Below the pieces are notes generated by a model. It ran no database searches. It was not told where the DNA came from and saw only the letters and a list, made by a program, of their open reading frames with translations. Position numbers and translations under genes: made by a program. DNA of 64,000 nucleotides from Bidens hawaiensis (Eukaryota > Streptophyta > Magnoliopsida > Asterales > Asteraceae): positions 62,001 through 126,000 of the forward strand of contig JAIQDT010001741.1 in the NCBI GenBank assembly GCA_021521415.1, read 5' to 3'. The first letter of the stretch is position 1; the number at the start of each line of letters is the position of its first letter. Of the stretch, positions 23,124 through 33,781 are shown piece after piece.

Positions 23124-24410
23124 TGTCACACCCCGACTAGCACAATGCGGAAGCGTAAAACGGGAATGTAACAGACACCTCTGGTATCAACACATTGTTT
23201 ATAAAGAAACATTACAAACTAATTTAGAATGTATTACATTTCCTTGTTCTATCATCGTTTTACAGTCTAGGTGATACAAACCAAACTAGTTCGTTAACTG
23301 TACGATCTTACTACTAACACCCTTGCTTCTATTCACATAGAATCAACCACACACCTTGAGCAAGTAACAGATCACCAAATCATTCCGATTTAGGTACACC
23401 TGAAAAGCAGTTTAAAACGGGTCAACTATTAGAGTTGGTGAGTTTCACGAGTTTCAAGAAAACGGGTCAACTACTAGAGTTGGTGATCCGTAAAAGTAGA
23501 GGCAACATACTTGACAATACTCTCGGGTGGACAATTACTAATATTGAGAACAGATTCAGTCTTCTCTATCCATTTAATCAGCCCTTTTGGCCCTTTGATA
23601 CCTTTGAATTCGATCGGTTTACAGGCCATAAAGTTTTTAATCGAATATTCTCTTCGAGGGGGATTAGGGTTGTTATTCCTATTGTTTGGGTTCGATGGAG
23701 GATTATTTTTGTTGACATTATTTGTATCCGGTGGGGGATTATTTGCATTGGGAGGGGCGTTTGTATTAGGTGGGGGATTATTATTTGTGGCTGTTTCATT
23801 GTTGGTTGGGGGAGCATTATTGATTTGTTGCTGGTTTGTTTGTATATTGGCATTAACACCGGTAGTTACTTGTGTTACAATAAGGCTTAGCCCTCCTTGG
23901 GCCCATTTTGGCCCAAATAACTAATTCTTCAAACCCACACATGAAAGTCCAGGTCCAAATTTACATTGGGTTTGGTTTTTGGCGACAAAAACTTATCGGG
24001 TGCGTCAAACAGTGCGAAAACGAGTGTTTTTCGGCTCGTTTTGTGTAAAATTATAAAAACATACTATACGTTTGTAAAAATCGAAAATATTTTCACGGAT
24101 CACTTAAAACATTTCAATTAAGTGTTTGGTAAGTCATTTTCGGCTTAACGGATGATAAAATGTTTGATTCGTAACTATCTTTCGCGTTTAAATCTATAAC
24201 GGGTAGTTAAACGAGCATGTTTTCATTTAACTTGTTTGGTATCGAACTAAGGCCATTTACTAATATTTTAGCTTATATTAAATGTATATCACTTATAGAT
24301 GCCCCCCCGGAATATATGGGTCATAACCCGACCCGTTCGGTTAATCGTTCGTTTGTTACGCAAAAAGCGTTTATTTGCTTAATCGGTAAATACGTACTGA
24401 GGTGTACCTT
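23124..24410 (-). repeat. 5' LTR of element 2, rearranged
   Basis: Three segments make it up: 23124-23482 matches the start of the 3' LTR, 23483-23884 matches gag (21047-21444), and 23885-24410 matches the far part of the 3' LTR (about 16216-16753). About 2.2 kb of LTR is thus replaced by gag. The last 20 or so LTR bases are missing and are replaced by a second copy of TTTGTTTGTTACGCAAAAAG. Confidence 0.85.
23483..23884 (-). pseudogene. gag fragment captured inside an LTR
   Basis: 402 bp nearly identical to the internal gag region 21047-21444 (net +4 bp, a dozen or so substitutions) and in the same orientation. It begins just after a repeated LTR stretch (ACGGGTCAACTACTAGAGTT) and ends at a GCTT.GCCC microhomology. 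Confidence 0.85.
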
Positions 24411-25075
24411 TGTTTGTTACGCAAAAAGCAACACTTTAGTTGACAATCCAATAAGGGTACTTATATATAGGATGTACCAGCGGCGTATCCACCATGTCCT
24501 TATCATCTCATCATTCGTACCGTTACTCAAATTACTTTCGGTTCTAAATCATGACTCACAATCTCTGCGTATTATGATTACCATGCGAGTACTTGAATAA
24601 TTATGTATGCATCCATAATTACTCTTATCGTCGGATGGTCCGCATAATCCATTCCATCATGTGGGTTGTAAAACATTTAAAATAAAATTTTTGAAAAGAA
24701 AACAATTGTTTTGATAATTCTAGGTATAATTTCAAATTATAATCGGTAAATGTTTTAGTTGAATTAATAAAACCGTAAGATTTCGAAAAACATCTTTTGC
24801 TTTTAAAAGTAAAATTTTGAAAATTGAAGAAAACAGATTTGGTGATTTAGATGTTATTAAGATAATCGAGAACAAGGTAATGAGATAGAGATACAAGATC
24901 CTAATAGTTTAATTTTGATAAAGGAAACTTTATTATGAAACGAAATACTTAAATAGTTCAAATTGAAATCATCAAATCTCGCGAATAACTAAAGAATCGA
25001 TACAATGCAATAATGAAAAGATAAGATAACTTAAGATAGGAAAGCAACAAAAATCTTCAGAGTCTTCAAGCATCT
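24411..25075. other. Remaining internal DNA of element 1
   Basis: AT-rich sequence between the clipped end of element 2 and the gag-like frame of element 1. No pol motif, polypurine tract or LTR piece is recognised. It probably includes a deletion junction near 24411-24440. Confidence 0.4.
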
Positions 25076-25948
25076 TCAGTTACGGTAGATGTGATTCACT
25101 TGACTTGGAGCACTTGAGGTAGTTGAATCCATAATAACTTGAGCAGTCGATGCAGGTGGATATGGAGTAGGTTGAGCTTGGAAAGACGACACTAGTGAGG
25201 TTTGGGTGGTGTATGCTTGGTAAACTTGAACTTGCGGGTATGGAGTAGGATAAGGGTGCGTCATATTGGTTATAGGAGTTTGCAGTGGATATGGTTGATG
25301 GGTCGGGGCTTGAGAAGCAATAGGGATGTAGCAAGGGGCAGGCATAGCTTCAGCTTGATGTGCATGGATAAGTCGAGGGCACACATTGCAAAGATGACTA
25401 GGATCTCCACAATTATAGCAAGCACGGGTAGTAGGGGGTTTAGGAGCAGATGGTGCACGACAAGTATTTGCAAGGTGGCCATAACGGTTGCATTGGGTGC
25501 ATAGACAGCACAAGGATTGGGTCGGATGATGATAGTTACAAGTAGAGCATAACGGAAAAGGTCCGGTATAGGATTTCTTGTTAGGAGCATTTTGGTTGGA
25601 GGGTAAAGGATTGGTTAGGTTAGCATAGTTGAACTTACGTTTGCGATGAGAAGAGTTGTCATTGCGCAAGGTGGGTTTGGGTTCAGCCTTAGCATCAGTT
25701 GAGGATTTGGTTTTGGAGTTTTCAGAGGTAGGGTTAGAGTCCGTGTGAGGTAGAGTTCCATCTTCAATAGGGTCATCGGGACGTGTGGCAGCAAGAGCAA
25801 TAGCTTCCTTGAATTCCTCCCATGGCATACTCGTAGCAATCCAAAGCATAGCAGCAGCAATCTCCTTTGTGATCCTAGCAGTCAAACGGTGATCACGGGC
25901 AGCCGACGGACGACGTTGATTACGACTATGATTTCCTAAGAAAGACAT
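25076..25948 (-). CDS. gag-like nucleocapsid protein of element 1
   Basis: A 290-residue frame with two CCHC knuckles, C150-C163 (CTQCNRYGHLANTC) and C177-C190 (CYNCGDPSHLCNVC). They are preceded by a Cys/His-rich stretch beginning GPFPLCSTCNYHH, the arrangement also seen in element 2. Residues 80-125 are basic and Ser/Asn-rich; residues 200-290 are Pro/Tyr/Gln-rich. The capsid-type gag domain expected upstream is missing, so this is a short gag or the 3' part of one. It lies in the expected place downstream of the primer site and leader. No stop interrupts it, and I see no protease or RT after it. Confidence 0.72.
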   Translation of the reverse strand: MSFLGNHSRNQRRPSAARDHRLTARITKEIAAAMLWIATSMPWEEFKEAIALAATRPDDPIEDGTLPHTDSNPTSENSKTKSSTDAKAEPKPTLRNDNSSHRKRKFNYANLTNPLPSNQNAPNKKSYTGPFPLCSTCNYHHPTQSLCCLCTQCNRYGHLANTCRAPSAPKPPTTRACYNCGDPSHLCNVCPRLIHAHQAEAMPAPCYIPIASQAPTHQPYPLQTPITNMTHPYPTPYPQVQVYQAYTTQTSLVSSFQAQPTPYPPASTAQVIMDSTTSSAPSQVNHIYRN

Positions 25949-26183
25949 TCTACGAGGACCAAGGACAAAAATGTGTAAAATGACATGTGAGTTGTAGGAA
26001 TGAGTTGATATGAAATAATGGGGATGCGTATATATATGTATATGTATGTATATGAATTAGTACTAGTGAAGACTTGAGGAAGAGTTAAGAATTAAAAAAA
26101 TATATATATGAGTTGGAAGCATTTAAGTAAATGATGTTTTATAAAATTTTTCCAAAAATAAGACAACCAAATATATCAAACGA

Positions 26184-26600
26184 GTTGACCTCCCATGAGC
26201 TTTCCATGGCAATTTGAATGGCCCAACTAAATAAACAACATAAAGTTTGTGAATTGGCCTCCGATGAGCATTCCATGGCATTTTGTTGGCCCAATTCAAA
26301 TATCGAGTAATAAACAATTGCGTTGGTCAGCCCATGAGCGTGTACATGGCATTTAACTAACCCAACTAATTAACGAATTATCGAATCAATGGAGTTGTTC
26401 GGACCATGAGCGTTACATGGCATTTAACCGACTCAACTAAATATCAAATCAACGAATCAAATATAAGTAGTTGGTGTATCTCGGGAACCACCCCGGACGA
26501 TACGTTGCAAACCGAAAATCATATCGAAAATTGTTTAAGAAATGAATAGTTGGATTGCCCATGGATTTCCATGGATTTTTCACCCGACTAAGCATTTAAA
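26184..26600 (-). repeat. Array of about 70-bp hairpin-forming repeats in the element 1 leader
   Basis: Units start near 26184, 26252, 26322, 26393 and, more diverged, 26548. Each has a CCATGAGC-like motif followed by CCATGG or ACATGG, and is bounded by GTTGG-type and CCAAC-type arms that can pair. The units differ at many positions, so this is an old array. It lies between primer site and gag. Confidence 0.75.
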
Positions 26601-26999
26601 ATAATTTAAATTAAAAATTCGGAAGTATAACCGTTTAGCCGGGTATGTTTACCACGTAACCGTTTAGCCGATTACGGGTACCACTTGAAGTTATGTGGTT
26701 GTACGAGATTTGTCATATTCCCACGCTTCAAGGTGAAAGAGTAAAAAACGGGAATTCTTAAGGAATTCCCATAATATAATATAATCTACCAAAAATTAAG
26801 AGGATTTAAAAATATTTTGAAAGTTGAGGCATAACATCGGAATTTGGGTGAGTGCAACAAATAAACAAGATAAATACAATTTAAATAATTAATCTAAGAA
26901 AGCTGTAAACAATTTATTAAATAGCACATAAGGCAGTTCAGATAAGCATGTATGAGGTTCCTAACAAATGTCTAGGACAATTTCTAATGACCTATCTTA

Positions 27000-28886
27000 T
27001 GTAACATTTCGGATTTTCCAAACCCGTATTCATTTATGAACGAAACATTTTTAGACCTTTATTATTATTGAAAATCAAGTGTTTATAAATAATTAAGTTT
27101 ATAATGTTCACTTTAGGCCCCTTATACTTTATATGTTGTTCAAATCTTAAACTATGCATAAAAAGTTCGTTAAATGACCTAAATCCAAACTATAGGGACT
27201 AAAGTTGACACATGATAGTTTCCTCCTTTTGGCCGGAACACCACGTGGTGGGGTGGCCTAGGCCCACCACGCGACGCTATGGGCTACCTGCACAGCTCGT
27301 TTCGTTTATTATTGTTTCCTAGTTCATTTTTGGCCCGAAATCGATTATTTTAGGACATAATCGAGTGTTTTAAAACCCAAGAAGACTAATATAGCTTAGA
27401 TACATGTCCATACTCATTAACCCTTTATCAAGAATGAAATTTACTGGTTATAATGTTGATTTGATCATTAAAGGCCCATCTAGTTTTAAAACGAGTAAGT
27501 TACCATATTTAGTTCGATTTAGTGTATCCTATATAAACATATCATTATTTCTCTACCACAAATCATCCCTAAACCCTAATTCACAATTCCTAGCCGTCAC
27601 CTACAACCAACCTTCATCATCTTCTTTGGTTTTTGCATTATTGTTAAAGATACACTCATAAACGGTTGACTTTGCTTATGCACCGACCTTTGACTTCCAT
27701 TTCTCATTGATCCTTTCACTTTCCGGGTAAGTTGTAAACATAGGAAACATTAATATATATTCCCTAGTCAATAACCTTCAATAAATTTCAGTGTTTGAAA
27801 GGTATTGACTGGTCAATTCGTTTAAAACTCGTTAAAGGGCAAAATAGTCAACAAGTTTGACTATCCGTTTTCTCATACTTCTGGTCGAATTCAACATTCG
27901 ATCTAGAAAAATTTTATTATCGTAAAGAAATTTTAAGGCTACTGACCAAAATCCGACTTCCAACTCGCTGTTCGGATTCTGGTCAGTACCAGCTCGCTTA
28001 AACGTTTAATTCAACATAACTAGAGTTCTACTCACCCGTTTGGATTGATTCCAGCGGCATTAAGTTTGTTTTTATTTATAGTTTCATATCACAAAGTTTT
28101 AGGTTCTGATCATTAATCTCGTTTGACGCGTATTGGACGACTCGCTTATCCGTTGACTCGTTTATTCTTAATTATACTCGCTTGCCTTTAAACTAAGGTG
28201 AGTTTTATCATTCCCCTATTTTACTCGATTTTCATAAACGTTTTAGGGACATATGCGTATATAATACTATATATACATATCTAAATATACATACATATCA
28301 AAGTAGCAAACGTGTAATTGTGTGTGATTAATCAAATCTACTTGTTATGTGCTTATGTGTTATTGTATTGATTCGATTGACATATCCCCTTGGAGAGGAT
28401 TCTCATTCTATTGACCACCGCCCGATTCGCTTGGCAACGGTCTTATTCTAATTATTTGCTCATGGTTGATTTACCGGCGCTCGATTCGCTTGGCAATGGT
28501 TTAGTCGACAATCTATTTGCTTATGGTTTGATTTCATTACCGCATTTTTTACGTTTTGCTTATTTATCATATTAACATTATTTTGGTGTCAAAACTTGGT
28601 GGTAAACTCACTTAACATATTTGTTGACAAAAACTCCATTTTCTACGCATTTGCAGGTTGCCTGAAGATTGAAGTTGGAAACGTAGACAAGACCTTAGAA
28701 TATAATCAAGATAATCGTTATATGAACTCATATTTGTGTAGTTGAATTGTTTTTTATATTTGGATATTGTGTGTAATATTTGTAAATAATTAATTAGATA
28801 TTGTCATTTATATTTATGATAGTATCTTCGAGCTGTGAGCAATCGGATCACGCCCCGACATTTCCGCCTTAGGTTGGGGTGTGACA
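27000..28886 (+). mobile_element. Solo LTR of the element 1 family, in the element 1 leader
   Basis: TGTAACATTTCGG... to ...GGTTGGGGTGTGACA, 1887 bp, flanked by perfect TCTTA duplications (26995-26999 and 28887-28891). The orientation is opposite to element 1. Its last 600-700 bp are the reverse complement of 28916 onward, so it belongs to the same LTR family. The insertion point is only 9 bp inside the primer site of element 1. Confidence 0.9.
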
Positions 28887-28899
28887 TCTTATAACTTTC

Positions 28900-28913
28900 G
28901 GCTCTGATACCAA
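28900..28913 (-). promoter_or_regulatory. Primer-binding site of element 1
   Basis: On the minus strand TTGGTATCAGAGCC follows the LTR end TGTGACA after two bases (GA). Initiator tRNA-Met type. Confidence 0.92.
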
Positions 28914-29226
28914 TCTGTCACACCCCAACCTAAGGCGGAAATGCCGGGGCGTGATCCGATTGCTCACTGCTCGAAGATACTATCATAATATAAATGACAA
29001 TATCTAATTAATTATTTTGTTCAAATAACACACACAATAATCAAATACAACGATACAATTCAAATAAATAGATACAACCATTTAAATTCAAGTTTGTCTT
29101 CATTATAGTCCTAAGGTCTTTCTAAATGTCCAAACTTCAATCTTCAATCAACCTGCATATGCGTAGAAAATGGAGTTTGATCAACAACACATGTTGAGTG
29201 AGATGATCACCAATCTTGAAACAACA

Positions 29227-29229
<3 letters not shown>

Positions 29230-29273
<44 letters not shown>
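29230..29273. repeat. (AT)n microsatellite
   Basis: About 22 AT units in the element 1 LTR. Confidence 0.95.
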
Positions 29274-29276
<3 letters not shown>

Positions 29277-30111
29277 GATAAATGATAAATGTGTAAACCA
29301 ATCGATGTGGTAATAATCAATCAAACTTAACAAACCATAATCAAGTATATTCGTGTGCCAATGAATCGTTGCCAACCGAATCGGGCATTGATTACCATGA
29401 CTAAATTGTCAGTTTACCTTCGCCAAGCGAATCGGGCTCCGGTTACTAAGACGGTCGTATGATCATACTAATGAGAACCCTATACAAAAGGGGATATGTT
29501 GGACCTCTCCGAAACGTATCAAATAAACAATTAAATATGTAGCAATTAGCAAATAGCATTCAACTGATAATCACACAAGATTATATTTGCGATTTTTGGG
29601 TATATAGAATAGAAAATATGAGTAAGTACCCATATGTCCCAAAAACATTTGAAAATAATGTATAAAAAGGGGAATGATCAAACTCACCTGGTCGAATAAG
29701 CCAAACGGGAATGTTTACAACAAGAACGATAATCACACTCCTCAAGAATTACTGACAAGAATCCTAATTAAATAATGTTATGAGTGAATTATAAATTAGA
29801 TAATACGTATAACGAATTTAGGATTTTGATATGATTTGAGTTATAATTATGAATTGTATGTTATGGATTGAACGATTGATCTCTACGAATTATTCTTTAT
29901 TATTTAATTATAAAAATCATTGTTTGTCATAAAATTGGGTTTACAAATAATTAGTTTAAATAAATATGAGTCGAGATTTACTATAAAAATATACGTTTAA
30001 ATATATAATTATCTTAAAATTTATATCTTGAAAATCTTAACGAAATTCGATAGTAAAAATATAATTAACACCTTTGATACGTTTAATATGTTTATTATGA
30101 TTTTTATAACG

Positions 30112-30114
<3 letters not shown>

Positions 30115-30188
<74 letters not shown>

Positions 30189-30195
30189 CACACAT
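30115..30195. repeat. (AT)n followed by (AC)n microsatellite
   Basis: About 30 AT units, then seven CA units. The same place in the other LTR (13565-13583) is far shorter. Confidence 0.95.
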
Positions 30196-30330
30196 AATAC
30201 ATATATCAATACGAGCAAATTTATAAAGACGTTTTAACGACAATAACATTAATATTGGTCTCGAGTTTTAATAAAAATAATATTGGTTTATTAATAATAA
30301 TAATATATATTTGTATATATATATATATAT

Positions 30331-31017
30331 AGGGGTGAGATCTATTGAAAACCCCTCTTAAAGAGAAAACTTAAAAACTTCTAAAACTCTTTAAAAACTA
30401 TTTTTAACTTAAATTTTTTTTTTTGAAGTTTCTTTTTTTTTCCCATTATTCTTATATGTTGTTATTGGTTAAAAAAAAAAAAACTTGTCGGTAACCTCGT
30501 CAGTATAGTACGCATATGTAATAGTGTGCACTGCATATGTGCAAAAGTGTTTGTATTGCATGGAATACAACACTATTGCACATATTTGATACACACTTTT
30601 GTATATATGCAATATAAGACTAATACACACATCGAATACACATTAGTACGTATGTGTAATACAACATTAACGCACATGTGCACCACATCGACTTTTATTT
30701 TATTATTATTTTTTTTCCATATAATACAACACTACTACATATATACAATACACAAATATTGAATATAAGCAATAAAACACTATTCAACTCAAAAATACAT
30801 AGTAATACACATGTGTAATACAACGGTATCGCACAATAATACGTATGTGCATCACAGTGGGTTTTTTTTTTATTTTTTTCGAGTGAAATATAAGAAAATA
30901 TAAGAATAATAGCTAAAACAGAATTTTGAAAATATTTTTTAATTTTTAATTAAAAATAATTCTTTAGGAGTTTTTAAGTTTCTCTCTAAAGGTGAGTTTT
31001 CTCTTGATGCTCTCCCT
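30331..31017. mobile_element. MITE-like TIR element in the LTR
   Basis: The left end is TAGGGGTGAGATCTATTGAAAAC. The complement of the right end is TAGGGAGAGCATCAAGAGAAAAC, and similarity continues through AGAGA-AACTTAAAAACT. It is flanked by TA repeats, which suits TA-targeted insertion. The interior is rich in CACATATGTG-like palindromes. No transposase; superfamily not assigned. Confidence 0.75.
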
Positions 31018-31205
31018 ATATATATATATGTATACATACACACACACACACGGAAATTTGTAACGAAATTATTTGACACGAAACTTTTAGCTTAATGATG
31101 TCGGGTAATAAAATATTGTTAATTTAATAATTTATATTAATTAGAATATAATATATATAATTAAAACAAGCTTTAGAACCTTAAATAAAAAAAAATATCA
31201 AAACT

Positions 31206-31285
31206 TGGCCTAGCTGGGACTCGAACCCGCGACCTCAGCCGGCTCGCTGGTATTAAACACACACACACACTAGCCAACTGGGCTG
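31206..31285 (-). other. tRNA-like module with A-box and B-box inside the LTR
   Basis: On the minus strand CAGTTGGCTAGTG (plus 31268-31280) resembles a Pol III A-box. GGGTTCGAGTCCC (plus 31216-31228) is a near-consensus B-box about 40 nt downstream. No full cloverleaf closes, so it is not a tRNA gene. The module points in the same direction as element transcription. Confidence 0.6.
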
Positions 31286-32098
31286 GTGTGTCGGTTGATT
31301 AAGTATTGTAAACAGAACTATATATGCAGAAGTAATAAAACTCAATTTGATTATGAAACCCTAATTTTGCAATTGATCAAATCGTTCAATATTCGTTTAA
31401 TTTATGTTAGGGCTATTGTTCATAACTGTTATATGAACTCAATGCATATAATCTATTACCTTTACCAATGTTTAAACACAGCCAACGGTGGAGTAACAGT
31501 GTCGGCAACCATGGACGAAGAACGGCTCAACGAGACTATGAGAATTCAATTAACCAGAGGGTTTAAGTTGGCGCTGGCATTAGGGGGGTGTAGGCACGAG
31601 GAATTGAGTTATTATTCATCTTAGGTTATATATTTAATTTAGGTTATGACGGTTTAGTATATATCTCAATTCGTATCGTATGTGATATTGTTTCTTAATT
31701 AATTAAGACGGTTAGGCCGCATATGTTAGGGGAAATCACAATCAAGATTCAATTCCGAGTTTAGAACTAAGATTGTGGCTCAAGAAAGCTAAACGGGTCA
31801 CGGATTTGGGTTACGGATATGGGTTAACCGGGTTACGGGTTTGGATAATTGGGTTATGAAGATTATATGTGAAAATTGCACTTTAGTCCCTGAAGAATTA
31901 AGGTGGAAACATTATAGGTTTAAACTTTGTATTTTGGGTTAAAAGTGCATATTTTTCAAAGTTACCTATATTAAATAAATATAAATTGTATAGAATTTCC
32001 TCGATAAACGTGACACTTTTTAGCAATAAAATTTCCTGAATATGAAACGAGTCGAGTTATGGATTTAAATTTGCATGCGGAAAACCCGAGTTGTTACA

Positions 32099-32208
32099 AA
32101 ATTTTTGTTCATGTTCGTTCGTTTATTAAATAAACAAACATAAACGAACTTCCCGCCGAACGGTTCGCGATAGTTCACCGAACGTTCGGTTAATTTACAA
32201 GTCTAGCT
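32099..32208. mobile_element. GTTCG-rich TIR element, right part
   Basis: It continues from 12405. The GTTCGTTCGTTTATTAAA text resumes and the element ends ...CGTTCGGTTAATTTACAAGTCTA, pairing with the 11730 end. This shows that 12406-32098 is one composite insertion. Confidence 0.68.
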
Positions 32209-32700
32209 ATTAATGTGTGTGTAAAGAAAACGAGAAACAAATTGAAAATAATAGCCCCATAATATATCCGAACACTACTGATGGGAAAAGAAAAATGAGA
32301 AAAAAAGAAATACTAACTTGAAAAATCGAACACTGGTGAGAAGTAAAAAAATCTAAATTTAACTAATTGTTTTTAAAATGAGTGTGATATGTTATATATG
32401 CGCGTGCGAAGAAAATAAGAAACAAATTGAAAACAATAGCCCCATTACAAAAATGAGGAAAATAAGAAGTGCCAACTGAAAGAATCAATCACTAGTGAGA
32501 AAAAAATTAGAATTGAATTAATAGTTTTTAAAAATGAGTGTGATCTGTTAATATGTGTGTTTGAATAAAATGAGAAATAAGTTGAAATTAATAGCCTCAA
32601 AATATATCCGAACACTATTAATGGGGAAAAAATGAGAAATTGGATGAGATTAAATAGAAGTTTTCGAACCCCTTAACCAGTGGATCAAATTTACTTATTA
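32209..32700. repeat. Decayed tandem repeat, about 150-bp unit
   Basis: AAAATGAGTGTGATATG followed by a TGTGTG-type stretch and GAAAATAAGAAACAAATTG recurs near 32377 and 32528. A further unit is split: its start lies at 11706-11729 and its remainder at 32209 on, interrupted by the whole 11.73-32.2 kb nest. Confidence 0.62.
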
Positions 32701-32704
32701 AGTC

Positions 32705-32755
<51 letters not shown>

Positions 32756-32760
<5 letters not shown>

Positions 32761-33744
32761 GAAGATTATTGTACAAATTAAATTAACATACTAAACATAC
32801 AAATAACATAGTGTAATTACAGTTCTCAAGTAGAGTAATTATACCACAAAAAATAAAATAGTGTACTAATAATTACACTACTAATAAACGTAATTACACT
32901 ACTAACAAAGATAATTACTCTATACTATTACACCAGATTATACTACTTATTTCAACTAGAGTAATTATTTTATAAATAGAGTAATTGTAGTATATGCTTC
33001 TTCCTCCTCAAATTATACTACTTATTTCAACTGGAGTAATTATTTTGTAAGTAGAGTAATTGTAGTATATGCTTATTTCTCCTCAAATTATACTAGTTTC
33101 AACTAGAGTAATTATTTTGTAAGTAGAGTAATTGTAGTATCTGCTTCTTCTTCCTCAAATTACACTGCGTGTTTCAAATAGAGTAATTATATTGTAGGTA
33201 GAGTAATTATTGAATATGCTTTTTCATCTTCCTTAAATATCCACAACAATTTTCTTCAATTGGAAATATCAATTAGCTTCAATTGATGTATTACTTTGAT
33301 TTGGAGGTTTCAGTTAAGCAATCAATATTCGCAAAAGATTCAATTTGATTCACAAAATTGTAACCTAGGAATGAACGACGACAATAAGAAACAACGATCG
33401 ACGAGGTCCGGTGGCCGGAATCTGACAGATGCGGACGGTGACGAAATTGATAAGCGCTTGACGGTTGGGAGTTTGAGGCGGAGGCGTGGTGACCAGAGGG
33501 TCAATTGAATTAGGCGGAGGCGGTTGCGTGGTGGGGAATTGAAAATGCCGGTGCTGCCGTGGGGAATTGCGAAAGGTGGTGGAGGTTGGCGGTGGAGTGA
33601 TTGGAGTCTGGTGATTTTGTGGTGGATGAGGAAGAAGATGGAGATGGGGTGTGGTTGAATGAGAAAGAAGATGGAGATGTGGTGTGGTGGTTTTGTTCAG
33701 TTTGTATGTTTAGTACAAAATTTTTATTTGTATTTGATCCATCT

Positions 33745-33748
<4 letters not shown>
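32756..33748. mobile_element. TIR element flanked by AT repeats
   Basis: The left end is TAGAGGAAGATTATTGTAC and the complement of the right end is TAGGAGATGGATCAAATAC. Inward the two arms share ACTAAACATACAAA. It contains a 75-bp tandem repeat and, at 33360-33650, a GC-rich patch that may be captured sequence. Both outer flanks are (AT)n. Confidence 0.58.
32937..33235. repeat. Tandem repeat of about 75 bp, four units
   Basis: Units begin ATTATACTACTT-like at 32937, 33012, 33087 and 33159. Each carries AGAGTAATTATTTT, GAGTAATTGTAGTAT and a TGCTTCTTCCTCC tail. Confidence 0.85.

Positions 33749-33780
<32 letters not shown>

Positions 33781-33781
<1 letters not shown>

Larger units (their letters stand above)
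13705..24410 (-). mobile_element. LTR retrotransposon 2 (Ty3/gypsy chromovirus, Tekay-like), decayed
   Basis: Read on the minus strand: rearranged 5' LTR (24410-23124), primer site 23119-23106, acidic leader frame, gag, protease-RT-RNase H-integrase-chromodomain, polypurine tract (16787-16775) and 3' LTR (16774-13705). The domain order and the C-terminal chromodomain put it in the chromovirus branch; the primer site and LTR type fit Tekay. It sits inside the 3' LTR of element 1, next to ACACG at 13700-13704. The matching target duplication is lost because the right end is clipped. Confidence 0.86.
12406..32098 (-). mobile_element. LTR retrotransposon 1 (gag-only, Tekay-like), host of further insertions
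   Basis: Read on the minus strand: 5' LTR 32098-28916, tRNA-Met-type primer site 28913-28900, leader, a gag-like frame 25948-25076, then a partial 3' LTR 13704-12406. The outer ends are TGT...ACA and the flanks are AAATTT-like (12400-12405 and 32099-32104), joining the two halves of the GTTCG element. No protease, reverse transcriptase or integrase of its own is seen, so it is either a TR-GAG-type element or one that lost pol. Later insertions are element 2 in the 3' LTR, a same-family solo LTR in the leader (27000-28886) and a MITE in the 5' LTR (30331-31017). Confidence 0.72.
28916..32098 (-). repeat. 5' LTR of element 1
   Basis: On the minus strand it runs from TGTAACAACTCGG (32098) to GGTTGGGGTGTGACA (28916), 3183 bp including a 687-bp MITE. 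It is followed by the primer site. It contains long AT and CA dinucleotide runs and a tRNA-like module (31206-31285). Confidence 0.8.

Noticed and set aside
31206..31285. A tRNA gene on the minus strand
   Set aside because: A-box and B-box words are present but acceptor and anticodon stems do not close, and the unit sits inside an LTR.
33296..33508. Possible small gene in the TIR element (70 codons)
   Set aside because: No domain, no supporting splice sites, low complexity in its last part. At most captured sequence.
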